DNA of 64,000 bases, taken from positions 109,144-173,143 of the forward strand of contig LGYU01000022.1 of NCBI GenBank assembly GCA_001302245.1, in the 5' to 3' direction. The notes beneath the pieces are model-generated. The model saw only the letters and a program-made list of their open reading frames with translations, had not been told where the DNA came from and made no database searches. Made by a program: the position numbers and the translations under genes. Every line of letters starts with the position of its first letter. The stretch's first letter is position 1. This DNA comes from Chitinophagaceae bacterium PMP191F. GTDB lineage: Bacteria; Bacteroidota; Bacteroidia; Chitinophagales; Chitinophagaceae. Below, in pieces: positions 47,154-55,144 of this stretch.

Positions 47154-47435
47154 ATGCAGAAATTAATATTTTTCGCACGTGTGGCTTTTATTTGTAATGT
47201 CTGTTTTGTGCTTACCTGGTTTATGCGCGCTGCACCGGGTCTGCAACAGGGCCAAATTGCATCCTCCATCATTGTGCTGGGAGTAGGACTTGCCATTATA
47301 CTGAATTGTTTAACCTCACTGGTGGCCGTTGTGATGCTGTTGCGCAAAAAGGTAACAGGTACAACGTTTCCATATTGGCTATTTATTATTAATTTCCTTT
47401 TTTTCATCGCCCAGTTAATACTGATTCTTAAATGA
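47154..47435 (+). CDS. Small membrane protein of unknown function
   Basis: The protein has 93 residues with three hydrophobic segments (IFFARVAFICNVCFVLTWFM, IIVLGVGLAIILNCLTSLVAVVMLL, WLFIINFLFFIAQLILIL) separated by short polar loops. It is well spaced for a real protein. Its stop overlaps the ATG of the queuosine transporter gene by 4 bp (ATGA), which supports coupled translation. I do not recognise the family. Confidence 0.65.
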   Translation: MQKLIFFARVAFICNVCFVLTWFMRAAPGLQQGQIASSIIVLGVGLAIILNCLTSLVAVVMLLRKKVTGTTFPYWLFIINFLFFIAQLILILK

Positions 47436-48214
47436 TCCATAATATACTGAAGGATAAGCCTACTAAATTATTTTTGTCATTTACCGCCTTTTTTGTTGCC
47501 AACGCGCTGATTGCCGAATGTATCGGGGGCAAGATATTTTCACTGGAAAAACTATTTGGGGTATCGCCGGTACATTTTTCCTTTTTCGGGCAAAAAGACC
47601 TTTCCTTCAACCTGACCTGTGGGGTAATACTGTGGCCGCTGGAGTTTGTGATGACGGATATTGTGAATGAATACTATGGACCCAGGGCGGTGCGTCGTAT
47701 TTCCTATACCGCTGTAGCACTTATTTCATATGCTTTCCTGATGTTTTACCTGGCTATTGAAGTTCCTCCTGCCGATTTCTGGTATGGCAGTTCTGTACAG
47801 GATGGTGTTCCTAATATGGACAATGCGTTCAATGTGATCTTCGGACAGGGAATGTGGATCATTTTCGGAAGTCTTGCGGCCTTCCTGGTAAGCCAGATTG
47901 TGGATGTAACCGTATTTCACCGTATTAAAAAAGTAACCGGCGATGAAAAGATGTGGTTAAGAGCTACAGGTTCAACACTGGTATCACAATTGGTAGACAG
48001 TTTTATCGTGTTGTTTATTGCGTTTAAGCTGGGCAAAGGATGGAGCTGGCAACTGGTACTGGCCGTTTGCTGTGTAAATTATATCTACAAATTTACCATG
48101 GCCATTTTACTCACCCCCGTCATCTATATCGCTGAAAAAAGAATCGAAAAATACCTTGGACACGAAACTGCCCGCAAAATGAAACTGGCTGCCATGGGAA
48201 AAAAAGAAGAGTAG
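47432..48214 (+). CDS. yhhQ: Queuosine precursor transporter (VUT family)
   Basis: The protein has 260 residues with six or seven membrane helices. VUT/YhhQ signatures are present: NALIAECIGGKIF, PLEFVMTDIVNEYYGPRAVRR and LVSQIVDVTVFHRIKK, then GSTLVSQLVDSFIVLFIAF. E. coli YhhQ imports the queuosine precursors preQ0 and preQ1 used to modify tRNA. The coupling to a small membrane protein is unusual. The 199-bp gap that follows shows no gene. Confidence 0.85.
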   Translation: MIHNILKDKPTKLFLSFTAFFVANALIAECIGGKIFSLEKLFGVSPVHFSFFGQKDLSFNLTCGVILWPLEFVMTDIVNEYYGPRAVRRISYTAVALISYAFLMFYLAIEVPPADFWYGSSVQDGVPNMDNAFNVIFGQGMWIIFGSLAAFLVSQIVDVTVFHRIKKVTGDEKMWLRATGSTLVSQLVDSFIVLFIAFKLGKGWSWQLVLAVCCVNYIYKFTMAILLTPVIYIAEKRIEKYLGHETARKMKLAAMGKKEE

Positions 48215-48413
48215 TTAATGTGCCACGCATTGGAAATGCTGAAACGTGCGTGGGCATGGTGCATTGTGAGTGCCCGTTGATACCAGCCATAGCAATCGAA
48301 CAATATAATCATCCATCCATCCAGTAATTGCTAAAAGCTAATACCTTACAGCCAACACCTGTTCCCGGACGTTCAGCATTCAATTTAAAAACTGCAACTT
48401 AACACTTCCAACT

Positions 48414-49736
48414 CTAACCCGCCATCTCCTGTGCCCATTTATCTCTGTCATCCGGACTGAATTTCCAGGGAGCGAAGTTGTTCTCCACATTTCCAAACAT
48501 CACGTTCCATTCCTGCGGAGCATTGCTTTCTTCCATCACCAGTGAACGGCGTAATTCAAGAATGATCTCCAGCGGACTGATGCTTACCGGGCATTCCTGC
48601 ACACATGCATTACAGGTAGTGCAGGCGCGCAGCTCTTCGGTAGTGATGTAGTTATGTAACAATGTTTTTCCGTCGTCCTTAAACTCTCCGTTTTGATTGA
48701 TATTATTACCTACTTCTTCCAGCCTGTCGCGGGTAGACATCATGATCTTACGGGGGGATAATAATTTGCCGGTCTGTGTAGCGGGACAGGCAGCACTGCA
48801 TCGGCCACATTCTGTACAGCTATAGGCATCCAGCAGGTTGCGCCAGCTCAGATCCATAACGTCTTTGGCTCCGAATTTATCGGGGGCTGCTGCTTCGGCT
48901 GGTGCTAATTCCGGTTGCATGGCATACAATACTTCGTTTTGTATGGATACCATGTTACGTATTTTACCCTCGGGCCACAGGCGTGCATAATAGGCGTTGG
49001 GAAAAGCCAGCAGAATATGCAGGTGTTTGGAATAGGGCAGGTAATTCAGAAAAGCAAAAATGCCCATTATATGCAGCCACCAGCAGATCCTCTCCACTAC
49101 TACCAGTCCTTTTACGCTCAGGCCGGCCAGTAATGGCTGCAGGTATTGTGATACCACAAAATTGCCGGTAATATGTTCACCATAATGACCGTATGCCTGT
49201 TGTTGCAGCAGCGTGTCTGATGCATTCATCAGCAGGAACAGGCTCATCAGGATGATCTCGGTAAACAGAATATAATTGGCGTCGCTGCGGGGCCAGCCGT
49301 CCAGGTCGCGACTGATAAAGCGTTTTAACTTCAGGATGTTCCTGCGTACCAGGAAAATGGCGCAGGCCAGCCATACACCCAATGCCAGCAACTCAAAGGC
49401 GTTGATCAGGAAAATATAAAAACCTCCCAGCAGCCCGGCAAAAATGCGGTGGGTGCCTGCAACCCCATCAATAAATATTTCCAGTACTTCAATATTGATG
49501 ATCACGAAGCCTGCATATACCACAAAGTGCATTACAGCTACCAGTGGATTGCGGAACATCTTTTTCTGACCAAATGCCAGCAGCAATAGGTTTTTCCATC
49601 TTTCACCGGGATGATCATTATACGCCTCATCCTTTCCCAGTAAAATATTCCGGCGGATAGCTCCGGCTTTTTTTGCAAACAGCCAGATGGCCAGACAGGC
49701 AGCAGCCAGAAACAATATTTGTTGCAGGTACATCAT
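48414..49736 (-). CDS. Membrane-bound (Fe-S) oxidoreductase with two [4Fe-4S] ferredoxin motifs (HdrC/GlpC-like)
   Basis: The protein has 440 residues. The N-terminal half has five or six helices with spaced His residues, like the b-type NarI/HdrE cytochrome (FVVYAGFVIINIEVLEIF, LLGGFYIFLINAFELLALGVWLAC). The C-terminal half has two complete cluster motifs, CTECGRCSAACP and CTTCNACVQECP. This design couples a quinone pool to an electron carrier. In many Bacteroidota an HdrB/CCG-domain protein is encoded next to it; here no such gene is within several kb downstream on the minus strand, so the partner must be elsewhere. Reaction unknown. Confidence 0.85.
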   Translation of the reverse strand: MMYLQQILFLAAACLAIWLFAKKAGAIRRNILLGKDEAYNDHPGERWKNLLLLAFGQKKMFRNPLVAVMHFVVYAGFVIINIEVLEIFIDGVAGTHRIFAGLLGGFYIFLINAFELLALGVWLACAIFLVRRNILKLKRFISRDLDGWPRSDANYILFTEIILMSLFLLMNASDTLLQQQAYGHYGEHITGNFVVSQYLQPLLAGLSVKGLVVVERICWWLHIMGIFAFLNYLPYSKHLHILLAFPNAYYARLWPEGKIRNMVSIQNEVLYAMQPELAPAEAAAPDKFGAKDVMDLSWRNLLDAYSCTECGRCSAACPATQTGKLLSPRKIMMSTRDRLEEVGNNINQNGEFKDDGKTLLHNYITTEELRACTTCNACVQECPVSISPLEIILELRRSLVMEESNAPQEWNVMFGNVENNFAPWKFSPDDRDKWAQEMAG

Positions 49737-49796
49737 GTACTAAACAATTGATGGCTGCTAAGATAAGCGATTTGCCTGAACCGGGGGATAGAGAGC

Positions 49797-49935
49797 ATTT
49801 GATAATGAGGGAATTTGAAAATGAGCTGATTTGAAAATTTGATACTGAGAAGGGATGGCTTAATGGTTGGATTGTTTGATTGTTGAGAAGAAGTCCGGAA
49901 GAAAGAACCACGCAAAGCCGCAACTTGTATTTTGC
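49797..49935. repeat. Third copy of the dispersed intergenic repeat
   Basis: It reads GAATTTGAAAATGAGCTGAT..GATGGCTTAATGG..GATTGTTTGATTGTTGAG, then GTCCGGAAGAAAG..CACGCAAAGCCGC. It is the reverse complement of the unit at about 22110-22255 and in the orientation of 21910-21990. It fills the gap (49737-50004) between divergent genes. Confidence 0.65.
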
Positions 49936-50004
49936 CCGCCGATGTATTCGGCGTTAGGCGTTCTGCATTACCTGCAAATTATAACATCCTCCCGCATCTC
50001 CATA

Positions 50005-50035
50005 TTGGTTTATTGCCAGCCAGCTATTAGCTTTG
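50005..50035 (+). promoter_or_regulatory. Putative promoter of the phosphoribosyltransferase gene
   Basis: A -33 TTG at 50005-50007 and a -7 TAGCTTTG at 50028-50035 are 20 bp apart, matching the Bacteroidota sigma-A pattern. It would place the transcription start near 50042, downstream of a TTG at 50033, so the ATG at 50051 is favoured as the start. Confidence 0.6.
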
Positions 50036-50050
50036 GACAAAAATTACGGC

Positions 50051-50545
50051 ATGACCAGGAATTATATATTAGATAAAGACACCGCAGCCCGGAAATTGCA
50101 ACGGATGGCCTATGAGATTGTTGAAAGTAACCTGGACGAGCAACATATTATCCTGGCCGGTATCCGCGACAATGGCAGTGTTATTGCCGCTACTGTGCAA
50201 CAATTACTACAATCCATTGCGCCATTTTCTACTGAACTGATCCATCTTTCCCTGGATAAAAGAAATCCCAAAGAGATCAACCTTAGCGCCACAGTTGATT
50301 TTAATAATACAGTGATCATTTTGATAGATGACGTGGCCAATAGCGGTAAAACCCTGTTGTATGCTATGAAACCATTCCTGGCCTTTCATCCTAAAAAGAT
50401 ACAAACACTGGCACTGGTTGACAGAACGCACAAAACCTTCCCCGTTAAAACCGATTATGTGGGACTATCTGTAGCAACTACTTTACTGGAACATATTTAT
50501 GTGGAAGTAGAAGGCGATGCCGTAACAGGCGCGTACCTGGAGTAG
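50051..50545 (+). CDS. Phosphoribosyltransferase family protein (PyrR-like)
   Basis: The ATG at 50051 gives 164 residues. The type I PRTase fold is visible. The PRPP-binding loop VIILIDDVANSGKTLLYA and the pyrophosphate loop IILAGIRDNGSVIA are where PyrR has VGIxTRGxxLA. The 5' promoter excludes the upstream TTG. PyrR proteins bind pyr mRNA and some have uracil phosphoribosyltransferase activity, but I cannot tell whether this one regulates or catalyses. It stands alone between two minus-strand genes. Confidence 0.8.
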   Translation: MTRNYILDKDTAARKLQRMAYEIVESNLDEQHIILAGIRDNGSVIAATVQQLLQSIAPFSTELIHLSLDKRNPKEINLSATVDFNNTVIILIDDVANSGKTLLYAMKPFLAFHPKKIQTLALVDRTHKTFPVKTDYVGLSVATTLLEHIYVEVEGDAVTGAYLE

Positions 50546-50726
50546 AGCGCGTGAAAACAGTTCCGGGTTACGTGTTTCTGGTTGCTGGTTTTGCAATTCC
50601 CCAATTCCTGATTAATCTGTCAGCCTTTTCCTATCCGTATGCACCCGCGGCTATCCATTGCCTCTTGGCCTTTTCAGACTTCCGGCCTTATCTCTGCTCA
50701 TAACCATTTTCAAATTAGCATGCACC
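50546..50726. other. Gap with a partial copy of the dispersed repeat
   Basis: Bases about 50650-50720 read GCGGCTATCC..CTTCCGGCC..CATTTTCAAATTAGC, a shorter, degenerate relative of the 22110-22255 unit. No gene or hairpin terminator was recognised. Confidence 0.35.
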
Positions 50727-52013
50727 TCACTTCTTCTCAAACAACACATACATATATCGGAAATTGATGATCATTTCGCGGAACTGGGTCATTACATCCT
50801 GTCCGAGGTTGCCATAATAAAATTTGTCAGTACTGCCTGCATGTACTGTTTTTACCGCTATATTTTTTACCGTGGTCTGTAGTCCGTTGATGTTAAAGGT
50901 TACCGAAGGCAAACGGTAAGCGGTAGTATGATGAGTGCCGCCTGCACCACCTTCACGCAATTCAAAAGCAGTACCGTTCTGTGTAACAGTGGATTGATAT
51001 TTTCTGTAGTAGGGCTGGTTCAGCGCAGTGGTTTGGGCACCGGTATCAAATGTAAATGCCAGCGTATCGCCGTTCACTACGGTATTCAGTACAGGAACCA
51101 GTCCGTCAATACCAAAATTGCCAATGCTGTTTTTAGTGGCGTCACGGGGAATGGTAATGGTATCGTTTTTACCAATGCGTACTTCCTGCAACTGTTCTAT
51201 CACCGGGAAGCCGATAATGCCATCAATTTTATAAACGCCATTCAGAAAAGACAGGGCACTGTCCGGAAATACCATAAACACCACATTGTTGAGTGTAATA
51301 GTGCCCAGCTTCAGCGATTTGGCCACTGCCAGATCGGCCGTAACCTGCAGACCGGTAATGGCGCGCACTTTAAAACGGGTATGCAGCAGTTGCAGATTGC
51401 TTTTGGCCGCGTAGGTTTCACTGATCACAGAGATATTGGCACCGGTATCAAATACAAACAGAAAAGTACTGTCACCAAATTGTACAGGAATGTTTAGCAG
51501 GCGTGCCATATCACGTTTACCGGCAATACGGGTAGTATTATCAATAATGGCTTGTTGCGGTGGTACATTCTGCAAGCCTTTCCAGATAGCATCGGCATTC
51601 ATGATCTCTTCTTTTTCTTCAGCCGACAATACATCTGTGTACCGGGTGAGCATTAGCTGGCTTACTTCATGTGCAAGACGGTATTGATAGAGTTTAATAT
51701 GATTGTCAATCTGCTTGGAAAGCAGTGAACTCATTTCTTTATCAGAAAACTCGCGGATGTGTTTGTTGTATACCTGTGTGATCTCCTCGCTGGACAACTC
51801 AAGGTTATGAAAAAAGTTATGGACAAATGCCAGGTAGTATAATTTACGGGCGTCAGAAAGCTTTTTGTACTGTCTGTGCTGCAACTCATCGCGTAGTTTA
51901 AAAAAATCACGGTTTTGCAGCAGACTATCCAGTCTGTCAGAAGATACGGCCATGCTGTTAACACCGGGTAGTAATAATGCTACGATCAGCAGGTATTTCA
52001 TATACATCACCAT
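50727..52013 (-). CDS. Exported retropepsin-like aspartic protease, two-domain
   Basis: The protein has 428 residues; the start could be the ATG at 52013, 52007 or 52001 (MVMYMKYLLIVALLLPG). A signal peptide opens it, then about 150 helical residues. Two aspartyl protease half-domains follow: FVFDTGANISVI with D189 and FTFDTGAQTTALN with D323, each DTG followed by the usual hydrophobic strands (GIIGFPVI and LGQDVMTQF). Having both aspartates in one chain makes it able to act without dimerising. It would work in the periplasm or outside. Substrate unknown. Confidence 0.85.
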   Translation of the reverse strand: MVMYMKYLLIVALLLPGVNSMAVSSDRLDSLLQNRDFFKLRDELQHRQYKKLSDARKLYYLAFVHNFFHNLELSSEEITQVYNKHIREFSDKEMSSLLSKQIDNHIKLYQYRLAHEVSQLMLTRYTDVLSAEEKEEIMNADAIWKGLQNVPPQQAIIDNTTRIAGKRDMARLLNIPVQFGDSTFLFVFDTGANISVISETYAAKSNLQLLHTRFKVRAITGLQVTADLAVAKSLKLGTITLNNVVFMVFPDSALSFLNGVYKIDGIIGFPVIEQLQEVRIGKNDTITIPRDATKNSIGNFGIDGLVPVLNTVVNGDTLAFTFDTGAQTTALNQPYYRKYQSTVTQNGTAFELREGGAGGTHHTTAYRLPSVTFNINGLQTTVKNIAVKTVHAGSTDKFYYGNLGQDVMTQFREMIINFRYMYVLFEKK

Positions 52014-52128
52014 TAATCGAACCTCCTGTTAAAGTTACCCGGTTTTTTATATGTTTAATAACAAATGGCGTTGGTTTTTGTTAAAAAGTGACAGTTAATA
52101 AGTAAATAAGCCCTCAGGCTATCCTGCA

Positions 52129-52157
52129 TTTGTCCCTGCACTATTTACCTATCTTTG
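52129..52157 (+). promoter_or_regulatory. Putative promoter of the nitroreductase gene
   Basis: A -33 TTTG at 52129-52132 and a -7 TATCTTTG at 52150-52157 are 17 bp apart. The start ATG at 52195 is 37 bp downstream, favouring it over a TTG at 52174. Confidence 0.6.
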
Positions 52158-52194
52158 CGTCATCTATAATTTTTTGATCTTTCAGCACGGAAAT

Positions 52195-52782
52195 ATGACA
52201 ACACCTTTTAATACAGAAGCGATCAATCAACTGATCAGAACCCGCAGAAGCGTTTTTACACAGCAATTTGAACCCGGAAAGGTAATCCCTGACGAAATTG
52301 TTGAACAAGCCCTTGAAAATGCCAACTGGGCACCTACACATAAACTGTCTGAACCCTGGCGTTTTACCGTATTTACGGGTGCCGGACTGCAGGTATTGGC
52401 CGAAAAACAAGCTGCTATTTATAAGGAATTTGCGGGTCCGAAATTCAAACAACCCAAATATGAGCAGATGCTGGTGCTACCGCAGCAATGTTCACATATC
52501 ATTGCCATAGGCTGCCATCCTGATCCCAGCCTGCCGGTAATGGAAGAAATTGCCGCAGTGGCCTGTGCTGTACAGAATATCTATCTTACCGCATCTGCAT
52601 ACGGCATTGGTGGTTACTGGAGTACCGGGGGCATTACCTTTATTGAAGAAGCAAAACCCCTGTTCAACCTGGGTGCGGAAGACCTGTTCATGGGATTCTT
52701 TTACATGGGTTATGTACGGGTGCCATCCGCTTCCGGCAAACGCAAACCTGTGGCAGAGAAAGTACAATGGGTGAGGGGATAG
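52195..52782 (+). CDS. Nitroreductase-family FMN oxidoreductase
   Basis: The ATG at 52195 gives 195 residues. The opening INQLIRTRRSVFTQQFEPGKVIP is the FMN phosphate-binding Arg cluster of the family. NANWAPTHKLSEPWRFTVF is the PSxxNxQPWxF-like segment, and YGIGGYWSTGG and LFMGFFYMGYVR follow as in the YdjA-like branch. It would reduce nitro or related compounds with NAD(P)H, or serve in another redox step; the natural substrate is unknown. It forms a monocistronic unit with its own promoter. Confidence 0.85.
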   Translation: MTTPFNTEAINQLIRTRRSVFTQQFEPGKVIPDEIVEQALENANWAPTHKLSEPWRFTVFTGAGLQVLAEKQAAIYKEFAGPKFKQPKYEQMLVLPQQCSHIIAIGCHPDPSLPVMEEIAAVACAVQNIYLTASAYGIGGYWSTGGITFIEEAKPLFNLGAEDLFMGFFYMGYVRVPSASGKRKPVAEKVQWVRG

Positions 52783-53058
52783 GTTGTAATGTCATTTCGT
52801 TGAATTAAACAGTTGGCCAAACACCAGCCAGGGTTCTTTCCCCGGCGGGCGTATCACCAGCCCGAATCAGCATTACTTTACGCCATTGATCTGTTATTTC
52901 CGCTTTTATATTCTTTAACATCGCTGCACAAAAACAAACTCCATAGTAACAAGAGAAAATGTTTTGTACAGCGATGTTGTTTTTTGTCCTTGTAAACACA
53001 CAACCGTACTGCGTTGTACGCTTCTTTCCATGTTTCCTGCACTTTACTTTTTCTGGCT
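52783..53058. other. Gap between nitroreductase and decarboxylase genes
   Basis: No gene is supported. Minus-strand frames here are short and without family features. The only recognisable element is the decarboxylase -7 box at the right edge. Confidence 0.3.
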
Positions 53059-53066
53059 TACTTTTG
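53059..53066 (+). promoter_or_regulatory. Putative -7 element of the decarboxylase promoter
   Basis: TACTTTTG matches TAnnTTTG and ends 20 bp before the ATG at 53087. A -33 TTG is not clear. Confidence 0.45.
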
Positions 53067-53086
53067 CAGTATAATTGAAGAACAGC

Positions 53087-55027
53087 ATGGCATATAAAAA
53101 CCAGCAGCATTTTATTGATACATTAGAACAGGCCGGTGAGTTGCTCCGTATTAAAACATACGTAAATCCCAGGCTGGAAATAGCAGAGATCACAGACCGT
53201 ATCAGCAAAACCCCGGGTGGTGGCAAAGCCCTGTTATTTGAAAATACAGGATATCCTTTTCCTGTATTGATGAATGCTTATGGCAGCGAACGCCGGATGT
53301 GCCTGGCGCTGGGCGTTGAGCACCTGGATGATATTACCCGTGAAATAGAAGACCTTTTCAAACTGTTGTCCGCTCCTAAAGAAAGCATCATGGACAAACT
53401 GAAGCTGTTGCCCAAACTGGGACAGTTTGCATCCTGGATGCCGAAAGTAAAAAGCGGCAGGGGAGAATGCCAGGAAGTGGTGCTGAGCAATCCTGATATA
53501 ACACAGTTGCCCGTTATTACCTGCTGGCCCAAAGATGGTGGCCCGTTTGTGACCCTGCCCGTTATTCATACCAAAGATCCCAATACACAGGCACGCAACG
53601 TAGGCATGTACCGTATGCAGGTATTTGGACCTGCGTTGACAGGCATGCACTGGCATAAACACAAAGTAAGCGCCAGGCATTTCAATGAATATAAAAAATT
53701 AGGTAAAAAAATGCCGGTAGCTGTAGCGCTGGGGGGAGATCCTGCTTATGCTTATTCTGCCACAGCTCCTTTACCGGAAAATGTTGATGAATACATGCTG
53801 GCCGGTTTTCTGCGCAAGAAAAAAGTAGAACTGGTGAAATGTATTACACAGCCGGAAATAGAAGTGCCTGCTGATGCTGATTTTATTATAGAAGGCTATG
53901 TTGATCCCAATGATGATTTGTTGTGGGAAGGCCCTTTTGGAGATCATACGGGTTATTATTCCTTGCCCGACTGGTACCCGAAATTTCATATCACTGCCAT
54001 TACACATAAAAAGAATGCGGTATATCCCGCCACAATTGTAGGTATACCCCCGCAGGAAGATGCCTGGCTGGGAAAAGCCACTGAACGTATTTTCCTGGCG
54101 CCGATCAAAATGGCCATGGTGCCTGAAATGATCGATATGGATATGCCGGTGGAAGGCGTGTTCCACAACCTGGTGATTGCTCAGATCCAGAAAGAATATG
54201 CAGGACAGGCACTGAAAGTAATGAATGCTATGTGGGGAGCAGGACAGATGATGTTCAACAAAATACTGGTGCTGGCCGATGAAAAGGTGAAGATCCAGGA
54301 TTATAAAGCACTGTCGCAATACGTTTTCCGCAATATGAACCCTGCTACGGATATTTATTTTTCACAGGGCCCTATGGATGTGCTGGACCACAGTTGCAGT
54401 AAACTGGGGTTTGGCGGTAAAATGTGTATTGATGGTACCCGCAAGTGGGAAGAGGAAACGGATGATGCATTTGATCTGCTGAACACACCATTGCAATCCG
54501 GCGCAGCAATAGAAAAAGCGCTGATAGCAGCATTTCCTGAGATTAAAGCTGTAAATACGGCATTACTGGCACAGGATATTGCCTGCCTGATGATATCGGT
54601 GGAAAAGAACAAAAGAGGACATATCAGAAGTCTGCACGAAAATATCTGCAGCACCATTGAACAGGTAGAAGGTGTGAAAATGATACTGTATGTTGAACAT
54701 ACGGTAGATGCACATGAGCTGACGGTTGCATTGTGGCGTTTCTGCAATAATCTTGATCCCAAACGCGATAATATCCTGTTTCAGCAACCTGCCCGTACAC
54801 AGAAAGGGAAAACATGGGCCTGTATGGGCCTGGATGGCACTATCAAAACCAAAGAGCTGGACGGTTTTCAGCGCGACTGGCCGAATATTATCGTGGCAGA
54901 TGATGCTACAATAGCTGCTGTAGATGCCAAATGGAACGACCTGGATATCGGCGCTTTCCTTCCATCGCCTTCTTTAAAGTTCAAAGATCAGATGTATGGG
55001 GAAGAAGCAGTAGCTGGTAAGTTGTAG
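53087..55027 (+). CDS. UbiD-family prenylated-FMN decarboxylase, probable menaquinone biosynthesis decarboxylase
   Basis: The ATG at 53087 gives 646 residues, longer than E. coli UbiD (about 500) and close to the Bacteroidota menaquinone-type enzyme. UbiD landmarks are visible: GGGKALLFEN near the start, NVGMYRMQVFG, MHWHKHKVSARHF, EGPFGDHTGYYSLPDWYP and IVGIPPQEDAWLGKATE, with the acidic residues of the cofactor site around EGPFGDHTG. UbiD enzymes use prenylated FMN to remove a carboxylate from an aromatic ring. Because the genome has mqnA, the likely substrate is 1,4-dihydroxy-6-naphthoate carboxylate of the futalosine pathway; that is inference. It ends at a terminator shared with the DUF3857 operon. 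Confidence 0.85.
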   Translation: MAYKNQQHFIDTLEQAGELLRIKTYVNPRLEIAEITDRISKTPGGGKALLFENTGYPFPVLMNAYGSERRMCLALGVEHLDDITREIEDLFKLLSAPKESIMDKLKLLPKLGQFASWMPKVKSGRGECQEVVLSNPDITQLPVITCWPKDGGPFVTLPVIHTKDPNTQARNVGMYRMQVFGPALTGMHWHKHKVSARHFNEYKKLGKKMPVAVALGGDPAYAYSATAPLPENVDEYMLAGFLRKKKVELVKCITQPEIEVPADADFIIEGYVDPNDDLLWEGPFGDHTGYYSLPDWYPKFHITAITHKKNAVYPATIVGIPPQEDAWLGKATERIFLAPIKMAMVPEMIDMDMPVEGVFHNLVIAQIQKEYAGQALKVMNAMWGAGQMMFNKILVLADEKVKIQDYKALSQYVFRNMNPATDIYFSQGPMDVLDHSCSKLGFGGKMCIDGTRKWEEETDDAFDLLNTPLQSGAAIEKALIAAFPEIKAVNTALLAQDIACLMISVEKNKRGHIRSLHENICSTIEQVEGVKMILYVEHTVDAHELTVALWRFCNNLDPKRDNILFQQPARTQKGKTWACMGLDGTIKTKELDGFQRDWPNIIVADDATIAAVDAKWNDLDIGAFLPSPSLKFKDQMYGEEAVAGKL

Positions 55028-55058
55028 GTTATTGGTAGTAAATTATAAGTAACAATAT

Positions 55059-55091
55059 TAAGGTCGCGACCGCCATGCAGTCGCGACCTTA
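55059..55091. terminator. Bidirectional terminator between decarboxylase and DUF3857 operon
   Basis: A perfect 12-bp GC-rich stem (TAAGGTCGCGAC, 55059-55070, and its complement 55080-55091) has a 9-base loop and a T-rich run after it on the + strand. Confidence 0.85.
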
Positions 55092-55144
55092 TTTTATCAG
55101 AAAGTTGCAGCAACCTATAACTTACAACTACAACTTATCACTTG

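Noticed and set aside
52805..53110. 101-codon minus-strand frame before the decarboxylase gene
   Set aside because: It covers the putative decarboxylase promoter and overlaps its start, with no recognisable domain.
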